Assembly: GCA_015493185.1 (NCBI GenBank)
Contig: WGDQ01000875.1
Span: forward strand, 1-9,916
DNA from: Planctomycetaceae bacterium
GTDB taxonomy: Bacteria > Planctomycetota > Planctomycetia > Pirellulales > JAEUIK01
DNA length: 9,916 nucleotides
Direction: 5' to 3'
Positions within the stretch are counted from its first letter, which is position 1. Each line of letters starts with the position of its first letter. Below are positions 1-6,100 of this stretch, in pieces. Below the pieces are notes generated by a model that saw nothing but the letters and a program-made list of their open reading frames with translations, made no database searches and was not told where the DNA came from. The position numbers and the translations under genes are program-made.

Positions 1-336
1 GAGCAGATCGATGCGTTCATCCGGATCGACGCCGGCCAACTCCAGGTCGACGCGGATTGCGGCCAACTGCTGAAATTCTTCATCGCTGATCAAACCGGCG
101 TCGCGCAACTGGCGAGCCAAATTCGAGAAATCGCGTGGCGAGATGCGTTCCAAATCGTAACGGCCCACAATGTCGCGCAGCCGTGGTCGACTCGATAACC
201 GCTGCAATTCGAGGCCTTTGGCTGGCGTTTCTGACAGCGACTCGCCCAGCAATCGCCTCGTGGCATCGACGATGCTGCCCGTCGTTCGGGCCGCCGTGCC
301 AGCGGCTTGGACCAACGGCAAACCTGTAACCGCCAT
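1..336 (-). CDS. Hypothetical protein, N-terminal part (cut by window edge)
   Basis: This reading frame is open from the ATG at 336 to the left edge, giving 112 codons with no stop, so the C-terminus lies outside the window. A Shine-Dalgarno-like AAGGGAAG ends 8 nt before the ATG and supports the start. I do not recognise the protein. Residues 1-35 are rich in small residues (Ala, Gly, Thr) with no clear signal peptide. Residues 40-112 look helical, charged and soluble. Residues 61-92 carry a pattern of the form D-L-x-x-I-S-P-R-D-F-x-x-L-x-x-x-L-x-x-x-G-L-I-x-x-x-E-F, resembling short two-helix segments in assorted uncharacterised bacterial proteins, but that is memory-based and weak. It lies about 550 bases downstream of trmB on the same strand, too far to imply co-transcription. 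Being a real gene is likely; its function is unknown. Confidence 0.75.
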   Translation of the reverse strand, partial: MAVTGLPLVQAAGTAARTTGSIVDATRRLLGESLSETPAKGLELQRLSSRPRLRDIVGRYDLERISPRDFSNLARQLRDAGLISDEEFQQLAAIRVDLELAGVDPDERIDLL

Positions 337-344
337 GATGTTTG

Positions 345-352
345 CTTCCCTT
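345..352 (-). promoter_or_regulatory. Ribosome binding site of the left-edge hypothetical gene
   Basis: The minus-strand sequence AAGGGAAG stands 8 nt before the ATG at 336. It fixes the start of the partial gene at the left edge. No other in-frame start with comparable context was seen. Confidence 0.6.
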
Positions 353-760
353 GTTTCGCGCTACTGCCCGTAGCGGCCCGATCCCTCAGTTCCCCCAGAT
401 TCCGATGGCCCGCGACAGTTTGTGCCATCGAACCGCATAACGGGCACCCGCGCGCAGGCTGTTCGACCGCAGGCCGATGCAAACCGAGTGCCAACGGCGC
501 CGGCCTTCTTCACTCTCCGAATGTCATCGCACAGACCGTACCGTGAGATGATGCGCTATGGACGGGCAGTTCGCGGCGAGCCGCGGCCAACAACTCCGAG
601 ACGCAGGCGGCAATGCCCTAAAAAACCGAGGATTTCTTCGTCGTTCGCGCCGGCTCGCGCTGTGCGACGTCGGCCACCACATCCGCGCCAGTCCACCGCG
701 TCCTGAAGAAGCACGTTGTTTCTTTGCCGGTGCCGCATGATCCTCGGTACATCGGCCAAC

Positions 761-856
761 TCAGCCAGCGAGGCGCAGAACCTGCGTTTGCACAGGCGCA
801 GCTTTTGCCGCTAGCAGAGACATCAGCAACAACAGCATCGGCACAGCAGCCAGCAT
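761..856 (-). CDS. Possible 31-residue hydrophobic microprotein (weak candidate)
   Basis: An ATG at 856 opens a frame of 31 codons ending in TGA at 761-763. The first 18 residues are almost all Leu, Met, Ala and Val (core PMLLLLMSLLAAKAAP), followed by a short polar tail, so the product would resemble a single membrane segment or a bare signal peptide. The frame is also open upstream as far as the trmB stop at 887-889, with a TTG at 886. No good ribosome binding site precedes the ATG. After a one-base shift the frame would continue into a longer reading frame, so this could also be the remnant of a broken exported-protein gene. A chance frame is the simplest alternative. Confidence 0.15.
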   Translation of the reverse strand: MLAAVPMLLLLMSLLAAKAAPVQTQVLRLAG

Positions 857-886
857 CGGCCAGGGGCAGCACGAGCCCTCGTTCAA

Positions 887-1531
887 TCAGGCGGGCTTGC
901 GGAACATGCTGCGATATACCGGCAGGTCGTGAAGCCGCATGCGGCGTTCGAAATGCGTACGGTAATCCAGATCGTGTTCTGCCGGTCGGGCTTCGACGGC
1001 CTGTGGACCTAGCAGCCGGGTTTCTTGGGCCAACACGTCGAGCGCCGCTTCAAAATACTCGGCAACATCGGTCCAGAAGTGGAGCAGTCCGCCGGGTTGC
1101 AACACGCGTTGCACCTGACGAACGAACGTGCGGTTCATGATGCGCCGCTTTCGGTGGCGCTTTTTCCACCACGGATCGGGAAAATAAACATGGACGGCTG
1201 CCAACGATTCATCAGGCACCCACTCGCTCAGCAGTCGCTGCGCATCGCCATGAATGACTTTTGCGTTGGGCAACTCCCGTTTTTTCAGGCGCGCCGCTGT
1301 GAATCGGGCGTATTTGTACGCGATTTCCACGCCCAAGAAATCGCGATCGGGATGATCGGCTGCCGCCGTTGCCAGAAACAGCCCTTTGCCCGATCCGACT
1401 TCCAATTCCAATGGCGCGCTGCGGCCAAACAGCGCCGCGCCATCCAAAGGCGCCGCCAGCTCCTCAAGATGAAGCAGATGCCGCGAGAGATCCAAATTGG
1501 GATCGATCTTGCGGAGTGCCCTGCGTCCCAT
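887..1531 (-). CDS. trmB: tRNA (guanine-N7-)-methyltransferase
   Basis: The 214-residue product is a full-length class I SAM-dependent methyltransferase of the TrmB family, which makes 7-methylguanosine at position 46 in the variable loop of tRNAs in the cytosol. The SAM-binding glycine loop is ELEVGSGKG (E44-G50 core) and the acidic ribose contact is the E69 of GVEI. The family signature YFPDPWWKKRHRKRR is at 116-130 and supplies the catalytic Asp and the basic tRNA-binding patch. The C-terminal THFE motif (192-195) matches the TxFE signature that binds SAM and the guanine. Length agrees with other bacterial TrmB proteins. The ATG at 1531 is chosen because an in-frame TGA lies only four codons upstream. 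No strong Shine-Dalgarno is seen. A terminator-like hairpin separates it from fabZ, so it probably has its own promoter. Confidence 0.95.
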   Translation of the reverse strand: MGRRALRKIDPNLDLSRHLLHLEELAAPLDGAALFGRSAPLELEVGSGKGLFLATAAADHPDRDFLGVEIAYKYARFTAARLKKRELPNAKVIHGDAQRLLSEWVPDESLAAVHVYFPDPWWKKRHRKRRIMNRTFVRQVQRVLQPGGLLHFWTDVAEYFEAALDVLAQETRLLGPQAVEARPAEHDLDYRTHFERRMRLHDLPVYRSMFRKPA

Positions 1532-1554
1532 CGTCCACTCGAATCACAAGCGGG

Positions 1555-1582
1555 ATAAAAGCAACGTCCCGGCGAGCGGCAA
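1555..1582 (-). promoter_or_regulatory. Candidate promoter of trmB
   Basis: On the minus strand a TTGCCG (1577-1582) and a TTTTAT (1555-1560) are separated by 16 bases. The pair matches the sigma-70 boxes only partly. Transcription would start about 17 bases before the trmB ATG, giving a very short leader. The location, just after the fabZ terminator, makes a promoter here reasonable, but the match is modest. Confidence 0.3.
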
Positions 1583-1644
1583 CACGCCCCTGTGCTCGAT
1601 CAAGCAAGAAAGGCGCACCGCTGTCGGACCGATGCCAGCCAGAG

Positions 1645-1672
1645 AAAAAAAGACACGGCCGCCGATCGGCCG
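1645..1672 (-). terminator. Rho-independent terminator-like hairpin after fabZ
   Basis: On the minus strand a GC-only stem of 6 bp (CGGCCG at 1667-1672 pairing with CGGCCG at 1656-1661, 5-base loop) is followed after 4 bases by seven consecutive T (1651-1645). It lies about 60 bases downstream of the fabZ stop. The stem is short and the gap before the T-run is longer than usual, so termination may be partial. Confidence 0.5.
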
Positions 1673-1704
1673 AGCGGTAGCCACACAAGCCACACACTGA
1701 CTAC

Positions 1705-1720
1705 CGCAGCCGCGGCTGCG
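1705..1720. repeat. 16-bp perfect palindrome behind fabZ
   Basis: The sequence CGCAGCCGCGGCTGCG is its own reverse complement and begins 9 bases after the fabZ stop codon. It has no T-run of its own. It could form a hairpin that protects or pauses the 3' end of the fabZ message, acting together with the terminator-like hairpin at 1645-1672, or be a dyad for a DNA-binding protein. GC-rich palindromes also arise by chance. Confidence 0.5.
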
Positions 1721-1729
1721 CACCACGTT

Positions 1730-2248
1730 TCACTGCTGCGCGGCGGCTTCTGAAAGCAAGTCGTCAGGCAGGGCGATCCCTCGGATTTGCCCCTCGCAAA
1801 CCAGCGTCTGATCAACCAACGCCTGAAAGCGGCAGATCGACAGCACACCCCGCCGCAGCCGTGTCAATTCGGCCACCAACACCAATCGGCAGCCGGGCAA
1901 CACCGGATCGCGGAACCGCACCTTGTCGATTCCGCCCAGGCCGATCGTGGCATCGCCAAGCAAATTGTACTTCTTCACGTAGTAACCGCACAGTTGCGCG
2001 GCCGCTTCGCAAATCACAACTCCCGGCATCAGCGGCATGCCCGGCATATGCCCACGCACCCAGAATTCGTCGTGCCCGACGTCTTTGTATCCTGCGCAAA
2101 CGTTTCGATCGCGGTCCTCGTAAACGATGGCCGTCAACTGTTCCATTTCGAATCGCTGACGATTGTAGCGACGGATTTCTTCGAGATCGGCCACCACGTG
2201 GTCGAGATCGTACTCGGAAGGATCGAGAATCAGATCTTTCGATGCCAC
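1730..2248 (-). CDS. FabZ-like 3-hydroxyacyl-ACP dehydratase (hotdog fold)
   Basis: The 172-residue product belongs to the FabZ/FabA hotdog dehydratase family, which removes water from (3R)-3-hydroxyacyl-ACP to give trans-2-enoyl-ACP in fatty-acid synthesis or related lipid pathways in the cytosol. The active-site stretch RGHMPGMPLMPGVVICEAAAQ (66-85) matches the FabZ consensus HFPGxPxxPGVxxxEAxAQ, with H67 as catalytic His and E81 as catalytic acid, the exact 14-residue spacing of FabZ. The hotdog strands continue with GIDKVRFRDPVLPG (106-119). It is longer than a typical FabZ of about 140-150 residues because of an N-terminal extension rich in charge (1-35). I prefer the GTG at 2248: GGGAG stands 7 nt before it, whereas the upstream TTG at 2278 has no such site. 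A dedicated role in a planctomycetal lipid pathway is possible and cannot be excluded. Confidence 0.88.
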   Translation of the reverse strand: MASKDLILDPSEYDLDHVVADLEEIRRYNRQRFEMEQLTAIVYEDRDRNVCAGYKDVGHDEFWVRGHMPGMPLMPGVVICEAAAQLCGYYVKKYNLLGDATIGLGGIDKVRFRDPVLPGCRLVLVAELTRLRRGVLSICRFQALVDQTLVCEGQIRGIALPDDLLSEAAAQQ

Positions 2249-2255
2249 GCTTACT

Positions 2256-2260
2256 CTCCC
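2256..2260 (-). promoter_or_regulatory. Ribosome binding site that fixes the GTG start of the FabZ-like gene
   Basis: GGGAG on the minus strand lies 7 nt before the GTG at 2248. This favours GTG over the in-frame TTG ten codons upstream (2278), which would add residues with no family counterpart that I recognise. Confidence 0.65.
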
Positions 2261-2451
2261 AGGGAACAAATTCTTCAAACGGGCAACTCGCCCACGAGCC
2301 GACCGTCGTCACGTTCGCAGCCTCGCCGGAACGGTTAAAAAATCTGAAAGATCGCCGAACGGGGAACGCCGACACAGCGGAAGACGGCTGGCGCGTCGGG
2401 TTTCTCCGCGAGATACGAGGGCTTGGCGTAGCGGTCGGCGAACGCAGGATT

Positions 2452-2550
2452 TCAGGTTTTGACGAGCCGCCGCTTCGCTTTGCGGGCCTTGCTGTTGGCG
2501 GGCCGTTTGCCATGATTGGCTTTCTTCAATTTCCGATGCGGTTTGGCCAT
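2452..2550 (-). CDS. Very small, extremely basic protein (32 aa)
   Basis: The ATG at 2550 opens 32 codons ending in TGA at 2452-2454. The product starts MAKPHRKLKKANHGKRP and has 9 Lys, 5 Arg and 2 His but not a single Asp or Glu, with no Cys and no hydrophobic segment. GGAG lies 10 nt before the start, and a TATAAT promoter lies about 100 bases upstream. Composition and size are those of tiny ribosomal or nucleic-acid-binding proteins (compare the short basic bL34, bL36 and Thx families in character, though no motif of those families is present). Short proteins of this look occur in planctomycete genomes as hypothetical proteins, as far as I recall. It is too short for many gene finders, so it may be missing from existing annotation. 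Function unknown; an association with rRNA or DNA is inference from charge only. Confidence 0.8.
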   Translation of the reverse strand: MAKPHRKLKKANHGKRPANSKARKAKRRLVKT

Positions 2551-2560
2551 GGCACATGAA

Positions 2561-2564
2561 CTCC
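2561..2564 (-). promoter_or_regulatory. Ribosome binding site of the small basic gene
   Basis: GGAG on the minus strand stands 10 nt before the ATG at 2550. It lies just downstream of the leader hairpin, so the ribosome site stays free when the hairpin forms but is only transcribed if polymerase reads through the T-run. Confidence 0.55.
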
Positions 2565-2579
2565 GGGCATGGGGAAAGC

Positions 2580-2621
2580 AAAAAAACCGGCTTCACCTCG
2601 AAAAAATACGAGGAAACCGGT
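2580..2621 (-). terminator. Strong intrinsic terminator hairpin inside the leader of the small basic gene
   Basis: Read on the minus strand, ACCGGTTTCCTCG (2621-2609) pairs with CGAGGTGAAGCCGGT (2600-2586). This gives 13 pairs, one of them U-G, with a 2-base bulge and an 8-base loop TATTTTTT. The stem runs straight into a row of seven T (2586-2580). It is a textbook Rho-independent terminator in minus-strand orientation. No minus-strand gene lies upstream whose end it could mark, and only 29 bases separate the T-run from the ATG at 2550. It therefore looks like an attenuator or the 3' end of a very short RNA. Confidence 0.7.
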
Positions 2622-2646
2622 CGTAGCGTGCGACAATCGGGGTGCA

Positions 2647-2674
2647 ATTATATCCGTGGCCCTTCGTTGGTGAA
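2647..2674 (-). promoter_or_regulatory. Sigma-70 type promoter for the small basic gene or a leader RNA
   Basis: A perfect TATAAT box (2647-2652) is preceded, with a 16-base spacer, by TTCACC (2669-2674), which matches 4 of 6 positions of the -35 consensus. Transcription would begin near 2640, about 20 bases before the terminator hairpin and 90 bases before the ATG of the small basic gene. Confidence 0.6.
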
Positions 2675-2786
2675 AGGCGTTCGAGCAGTTCAAACAGCCT
2701 ATCGCGGCCTGCGCATCGTTCGCCCACACCATGTCCCGCCCGCGAAACGAGCAAAACCAGTGCATCCGCCGCCGAAACGCCGTGCT

Positions 2787-2808
2787 GTATCGCCTCCCGA
2801 GGCGATAC
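2787..2808. repeat. Inverted repeat with 9-bp arms and a 4-base loop
   Basis: GTATCGCCT (2787-2795) and AGGCGATAC (2800-2808) are perfect reverse complements around CCCG. As RNA the stem could extend by a G-U and a C-G pair to 11 pairs. No T-run follows on either strand, so it is not an intrinsic terminator. It lies about 110 bases upstream of the minus-strand promoter and about 330 bases before the plus-strand gene. A repressor or activator operator, or a dispersed hairpin repeat, are possible readings. Confidence 0.6.
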
Positions 2809-3013
2809 GGGAGCCGCGCTTGACCCGTGCCACAAGGCTGGTTTCAATCGGGAGGGTAGCCAACCGCCCGCTTGCTTTGCCGGCAATCCGCTATTTTGCC
2901 ATTCGGCGGCCCACATGGCGGCCATCGCCCCATTCGGCAAAGCCGAGCGGCGGCCCCAGTGCCGCGGGCATCTGGTTTACGACATGCCACGTGCTGCAAA
3001 GCTGCTCCTCGCT

Positions 3014-3033
3014 TTTTCTCACCTTTTCTCACC
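3014..3033 (+). repeat. Two head-to-tail copies of TTTTCTCACC
   Basis: The 10-bp unit TTTTCTCACC occurs at 3014-3023 and again at 3024-3033 with no mismatch. The period equals about one turn of B-DNA, so both copies would face the same side of the helix. They lie about 110-130 bases upstream of the start codon of the large plus-strand gene, where an activator site could sit. Two copies may also be simple slippage. Confidence 0.55.
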
Positions 3034-3123
3034 ACATACGCTTGCACTTATCTCTCCCCCACCCAAGTAAAGATATCTTGCAGAAACTTTCGCCACGGCC
3101 CAAGCCGGTTGCGCCAATACCCT

Positions 3124-3130
3124 AGAGGAG
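3124..3130 (+). promoter_or_regulatory. Ribosome binding site of the PVC-type cytochrome gene
   Basis: AGAGGAG stands 10 nt before the ATG at 3141. It supports this start, which also places a good signal peptide at the N-terminus of the product. Confidence 0.65.
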
Positions 3131-3140
3131 ACTTCCCGAA

Positions 3141-6100
3141 ATGAACCGCAACATTGCGTTTCGGTCGATCATCGCGCCCTTTTGCCGCGCGTTTCGCGGC
3201 CTGCTGCCGCTCGCCGCGCTGTGCTTGTTCTGCGGATGGCAGATGGCCGCGACGGCAGCCGAGCCCGGCGACGACTACACGCAAAACGAGTTTCCACCGC
3301 GTCCCACGCCGAAGTGGGTTCGCATGGTAGACCAAAGCCATGGCGATCCCCGGCTCAAGGGCATGCGCACTCCCGCGGGCATCCGGGTCGAGGTCGTGGC
3401 GCAAGAACCGGTTGTGATCAACCCGGTGGGCATGGCCTTCGCCGATGACGGCACACCGCACGTTCTCGAATGGCGCGTTGGCACCGAGTCGCACCACGAA
3501 GCCTACACGGTCACGTTTCAAGACGGCACAACCGGCATCGTCAACCGCATGAAGAAGGATGTTTTCGACGAGCTGAAGCAGCTTGTCGACGAAGACGGCG
3601 ACGGCGTTTACGAACGCGCTCGTGTGCTGCTCGACGATTTGGAAATTCCCTCGAGCCTGCTGCTCAAAGATGGTTGGATTTACCTTTCTTCGCTGGGGCA
3701 CATCATTCGCCGCCGGCAGTCGCAGCCTGACGGCCCCTACGACATTGAGGAAGAGATCGTTCGCGGGCTGTGTGGCTTTCATCATCATCAGGCCTCGGGC
3801 ATGACACTATCGCACGATGGCTGGCTGTTCATCACCTCGGGCGACGACGACAACCGCGGCGAAGGAAGCGATGGCTCGCGGGCCACGGTGTTGCGATGCG
3901 GCGCCATCTTTCGTTGCCGCCCTGATGGTTCGCAGTTGGCCGAGTTCGCCCGCGGCTTTCGCAATCCCTATCGCGACGTGGTATTCGACCACATGTTCAA
4001 CATGTTCCACGTCGACAACGATCAGGAAGATGGATCGAAATTTCAGGGCGTGCGGCTGATGCACGTTCAAGAAGGTGCCGACTACGGATGGCGTCTGCTG
4101 CCCGGCACGGTTTGCTGCCGCACAGACTTCCAACGCGGCGCCGTCTTCGGCGAGGCGCCGGGACGTATGCCATCGATGCTGAAAACCGGCCGCGGTTCGC
4201 CGGCGGGTTTGCTGATTTACCAGGGCACCCGCTTTCCCGACTTCTTCCGCGGGTTGCTGATCTATCCCGACGTATATCGCCGGCTGGTGCGGGCCTACCA
4301 AGTCGAACGCGACGGCAGCACGTTCAAAGTTGTTAAACAATTTGTGCTCATGGAATCGGACGATCCGCTGTTTCGCCCTTGTCAAGCTGTGATGGGCCCC
4401 GACGGAGCGATTTACATTGTCGATTGGCATACCGATTCGGGCGGCGCCGGACGCCTATGGGGCGATGGAAAACACGGACGCATCTACCGTCTGACGTGGA
4501 GCGGCATCGACCAAGCGCCCGCCATCGCTCGCGGCTCGATGGACACTTGGGCCCGACTCGCAGACCTTTCGGACGACGAGCTGTGGAAACGGCTCGACAC
4601 CCCCGATTTCGAACTTCGCCGACGCGTGCAATGGACGTTGATCCGCCGTGGCGGCGAGGCCACGCGCGATCGCTTTCTGGCCATCGCCTGCGACGCCTCG
4701 CAAGCGCCGCCGACGCGGGCCATCGCGTTGGGGGGCGCCTGCTACTTCTACAACAACGATGTTGCTGATCGGATGATCGCGCTGCTCAATGATGCCGATC
4801 CCGATATTCGCCGATTGGCTGCCGACGCCTTGGCCCGCAACACAACCCGCCCTCAGGTAACGTCGATGCTTGTCGACGCACTGAGCCATTCGCTCGACGA
4901 TGCCCACCCGGCGGCCCGACGGGCAGCGGCCATGGCCTTGGGTCAGGTGGCCTCGTTGCTCGAACCGGGCGATCCGCTCCGACGGCGTGCTGCTCAGCGC
5001 TTGTTCGACGCCTTGCGTGCCGATGATCGGCGCGATGTTTACCTGCACGATGGCATTCTGCGCGGCTTGGAGCGCACCGGCGATGTCGGCTTGAATCTGC
5101 TGGCCGAAGCAGCCACGAGCCCCGATGACGACGATCGTGCCTTTGCCGTTGCCGAATTGCAGGCGTTACGCACCCGACCGGCCGTGGCCGCCCTTGATCG
5201 CGTATTGAGCCGATCGCAGCACCTTGACGAACAACAGTTGATCGCGGTAATCGGCACGTACGCACAGATTCAGCTCGAGCCGCCTGTCGACGCCACCGCG
5301 GTGAAACGTTGGCTGCTCGATCATGCGGACGCGAGCGCCGCGCTAAAGCTGGCGGCCGTTCGAACATTGGCCATGGTTGGCGGTCCAAGCTCCGAGGACG
5401 TATTGCCAATCATTGTCGAACTGTTGAACCACACCGATCCTGAAGTGCGCACCGGCATTGCCCAATTGGTGGGCGATCACGAACTTGTCGCGGTTGCCGG
5501 TGCTTTGGCCGACGCGTTGGCCGATGAAAAACGCACACTCGCCGAACGCCGCGTCATCGTCGCGGCATTGAGCAAGTTGCGACAGCACGATTTGCCCTGG
5601 GCCGGCAAAAGCCCACCCGGCGTAGAAACCGTTGTCGATCGGTTGGCACAAATGGCCGACGATCCCCAGCAAGGCCCGCTGCGGGCCGACCTGATCGGCG
5701 TGGTAGCCTCGGTCGATTTCAAGCGTGCTGTACCCATCGCCATGCGTCTGCTCAACGATAAAGACCCTGAAGTGGTGCGCGCCGCCATCCGGGCACTCGG
5801 GGCCGACCGCCAGCAGGCTATACAACTCGGCCAGCGATTCGTCGAGGGGCAAATCGATCGCCAGTATCTACCGATCGTTGCCGGCGTGCTGCAAACGCAT
5901 GCGCAAAAAGACCCGAACGGCCAGATCGCGGCGCTGCTCACGCAAGTTTTTCGCGGTGGCTTGCTCGTCTCGCTCGAGCCGGACGAGGTCGCACGCGTCG
6001 AGCGATTGGTTGCCACCACCGGCAATCCAGAGAATGGGCGACGCGTGTTTCTCGATACGCAAAAGAGCCAATGCGCGAAATGCCATCGGCTCGAAGGCGT

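Larger units (their letters stand above)
337..886. other. 550-base intergenic region with no convincing gene
   Basis: This stretch separates trmB from the partial gene at the left edge. Several frames are open because the DNA is GC-rich, but their translations are rich in Arg, Pro, Cys and Trp and show no recognisable family. Two minor items are visible. One is a hairpin at 359-375 (CGCTAC, 5-nt loop, GTAGCG) in the presumed leader of the left-edge gene. The other is a short hydrophobic reading frame at 761-856 on the minus strand directly behind trmB. No tRNA-like fold or T-rich terminator was found. Confidence 0.6.
2551..3140. other. 590-base divergent intergenic region
   Basis: This region lies between the minus-strand small basic gene and the plus-strand cytochrome/dehydrogenase gene. 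It contains the promoter and leader hairpin of the small gene (2580-2674), an inverted repeat (2787-2808), a tandem 10-bp repeat (3014-3033), a 10-bp palindrome AAGATATCTT (3070-3079) and the ribosome site of the large gene. Long frames are open on both strands, but they cross these signals, and their translations show no family features, so I call none of them a gene. A clear promoter for the plus-strand gene was not found; TTGCAC at 3042-3047 is the only -35-like box and lacks a good partner. Confidence 0.6.

Noticed and set aside
556..872. Overlapping minus-strand frames behind trmB (84 and 67 codons) that might be one frameshifted gene.
   Set aside because: Apart from the short hydrophobic start the translations look like shadow frames, and no family is recognisable in any of them.
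2336..2352. ATCT-TTC-AGAT followed by six T on the minus strand behind the small basic gene, as a terminator.
   Set aside because: The stem is only four AT-rich pairs with a 3-base loop, too weak to call.
2335..2451. The frame of the small basic gene stays open for 38 codons after its TGA stop, with codon-like composition, ending at TAA 2335-2337.
   Set aside because: No start codon with a ribosome site and no known readthrough signal. An open run of this length is not rare in GC-rich DNA, and the small protein looks complete at 32 residues.
2593..2940. A 115-codon minus-strand frame and a 189-codon plus-strand frame (2556-3125) in the divergent region.
   Set aside because: Both cross the promoter, inverted repeat and hairpin signals. 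Their translations are rich in Arg, Pro, His and Trp and show no family features; neither has a good ribosome site.
3042..3074. TTGCAC with a downstream TAAAGA as promoter of the cytochrome gene.
   Set aside because: The spacing is about 20 bases and the -10 box is poor, so it does not meet a reasonable promoter standard.
3141..3260. Lipoprotein signal (Cys at 28 or 31) in the cytochrome protein.
   Set aside because: The residues before both Cys (AAL-C and CLF-C) do not fit a lipobox; an ordinary signal-peptidase I site after A40 fits better.
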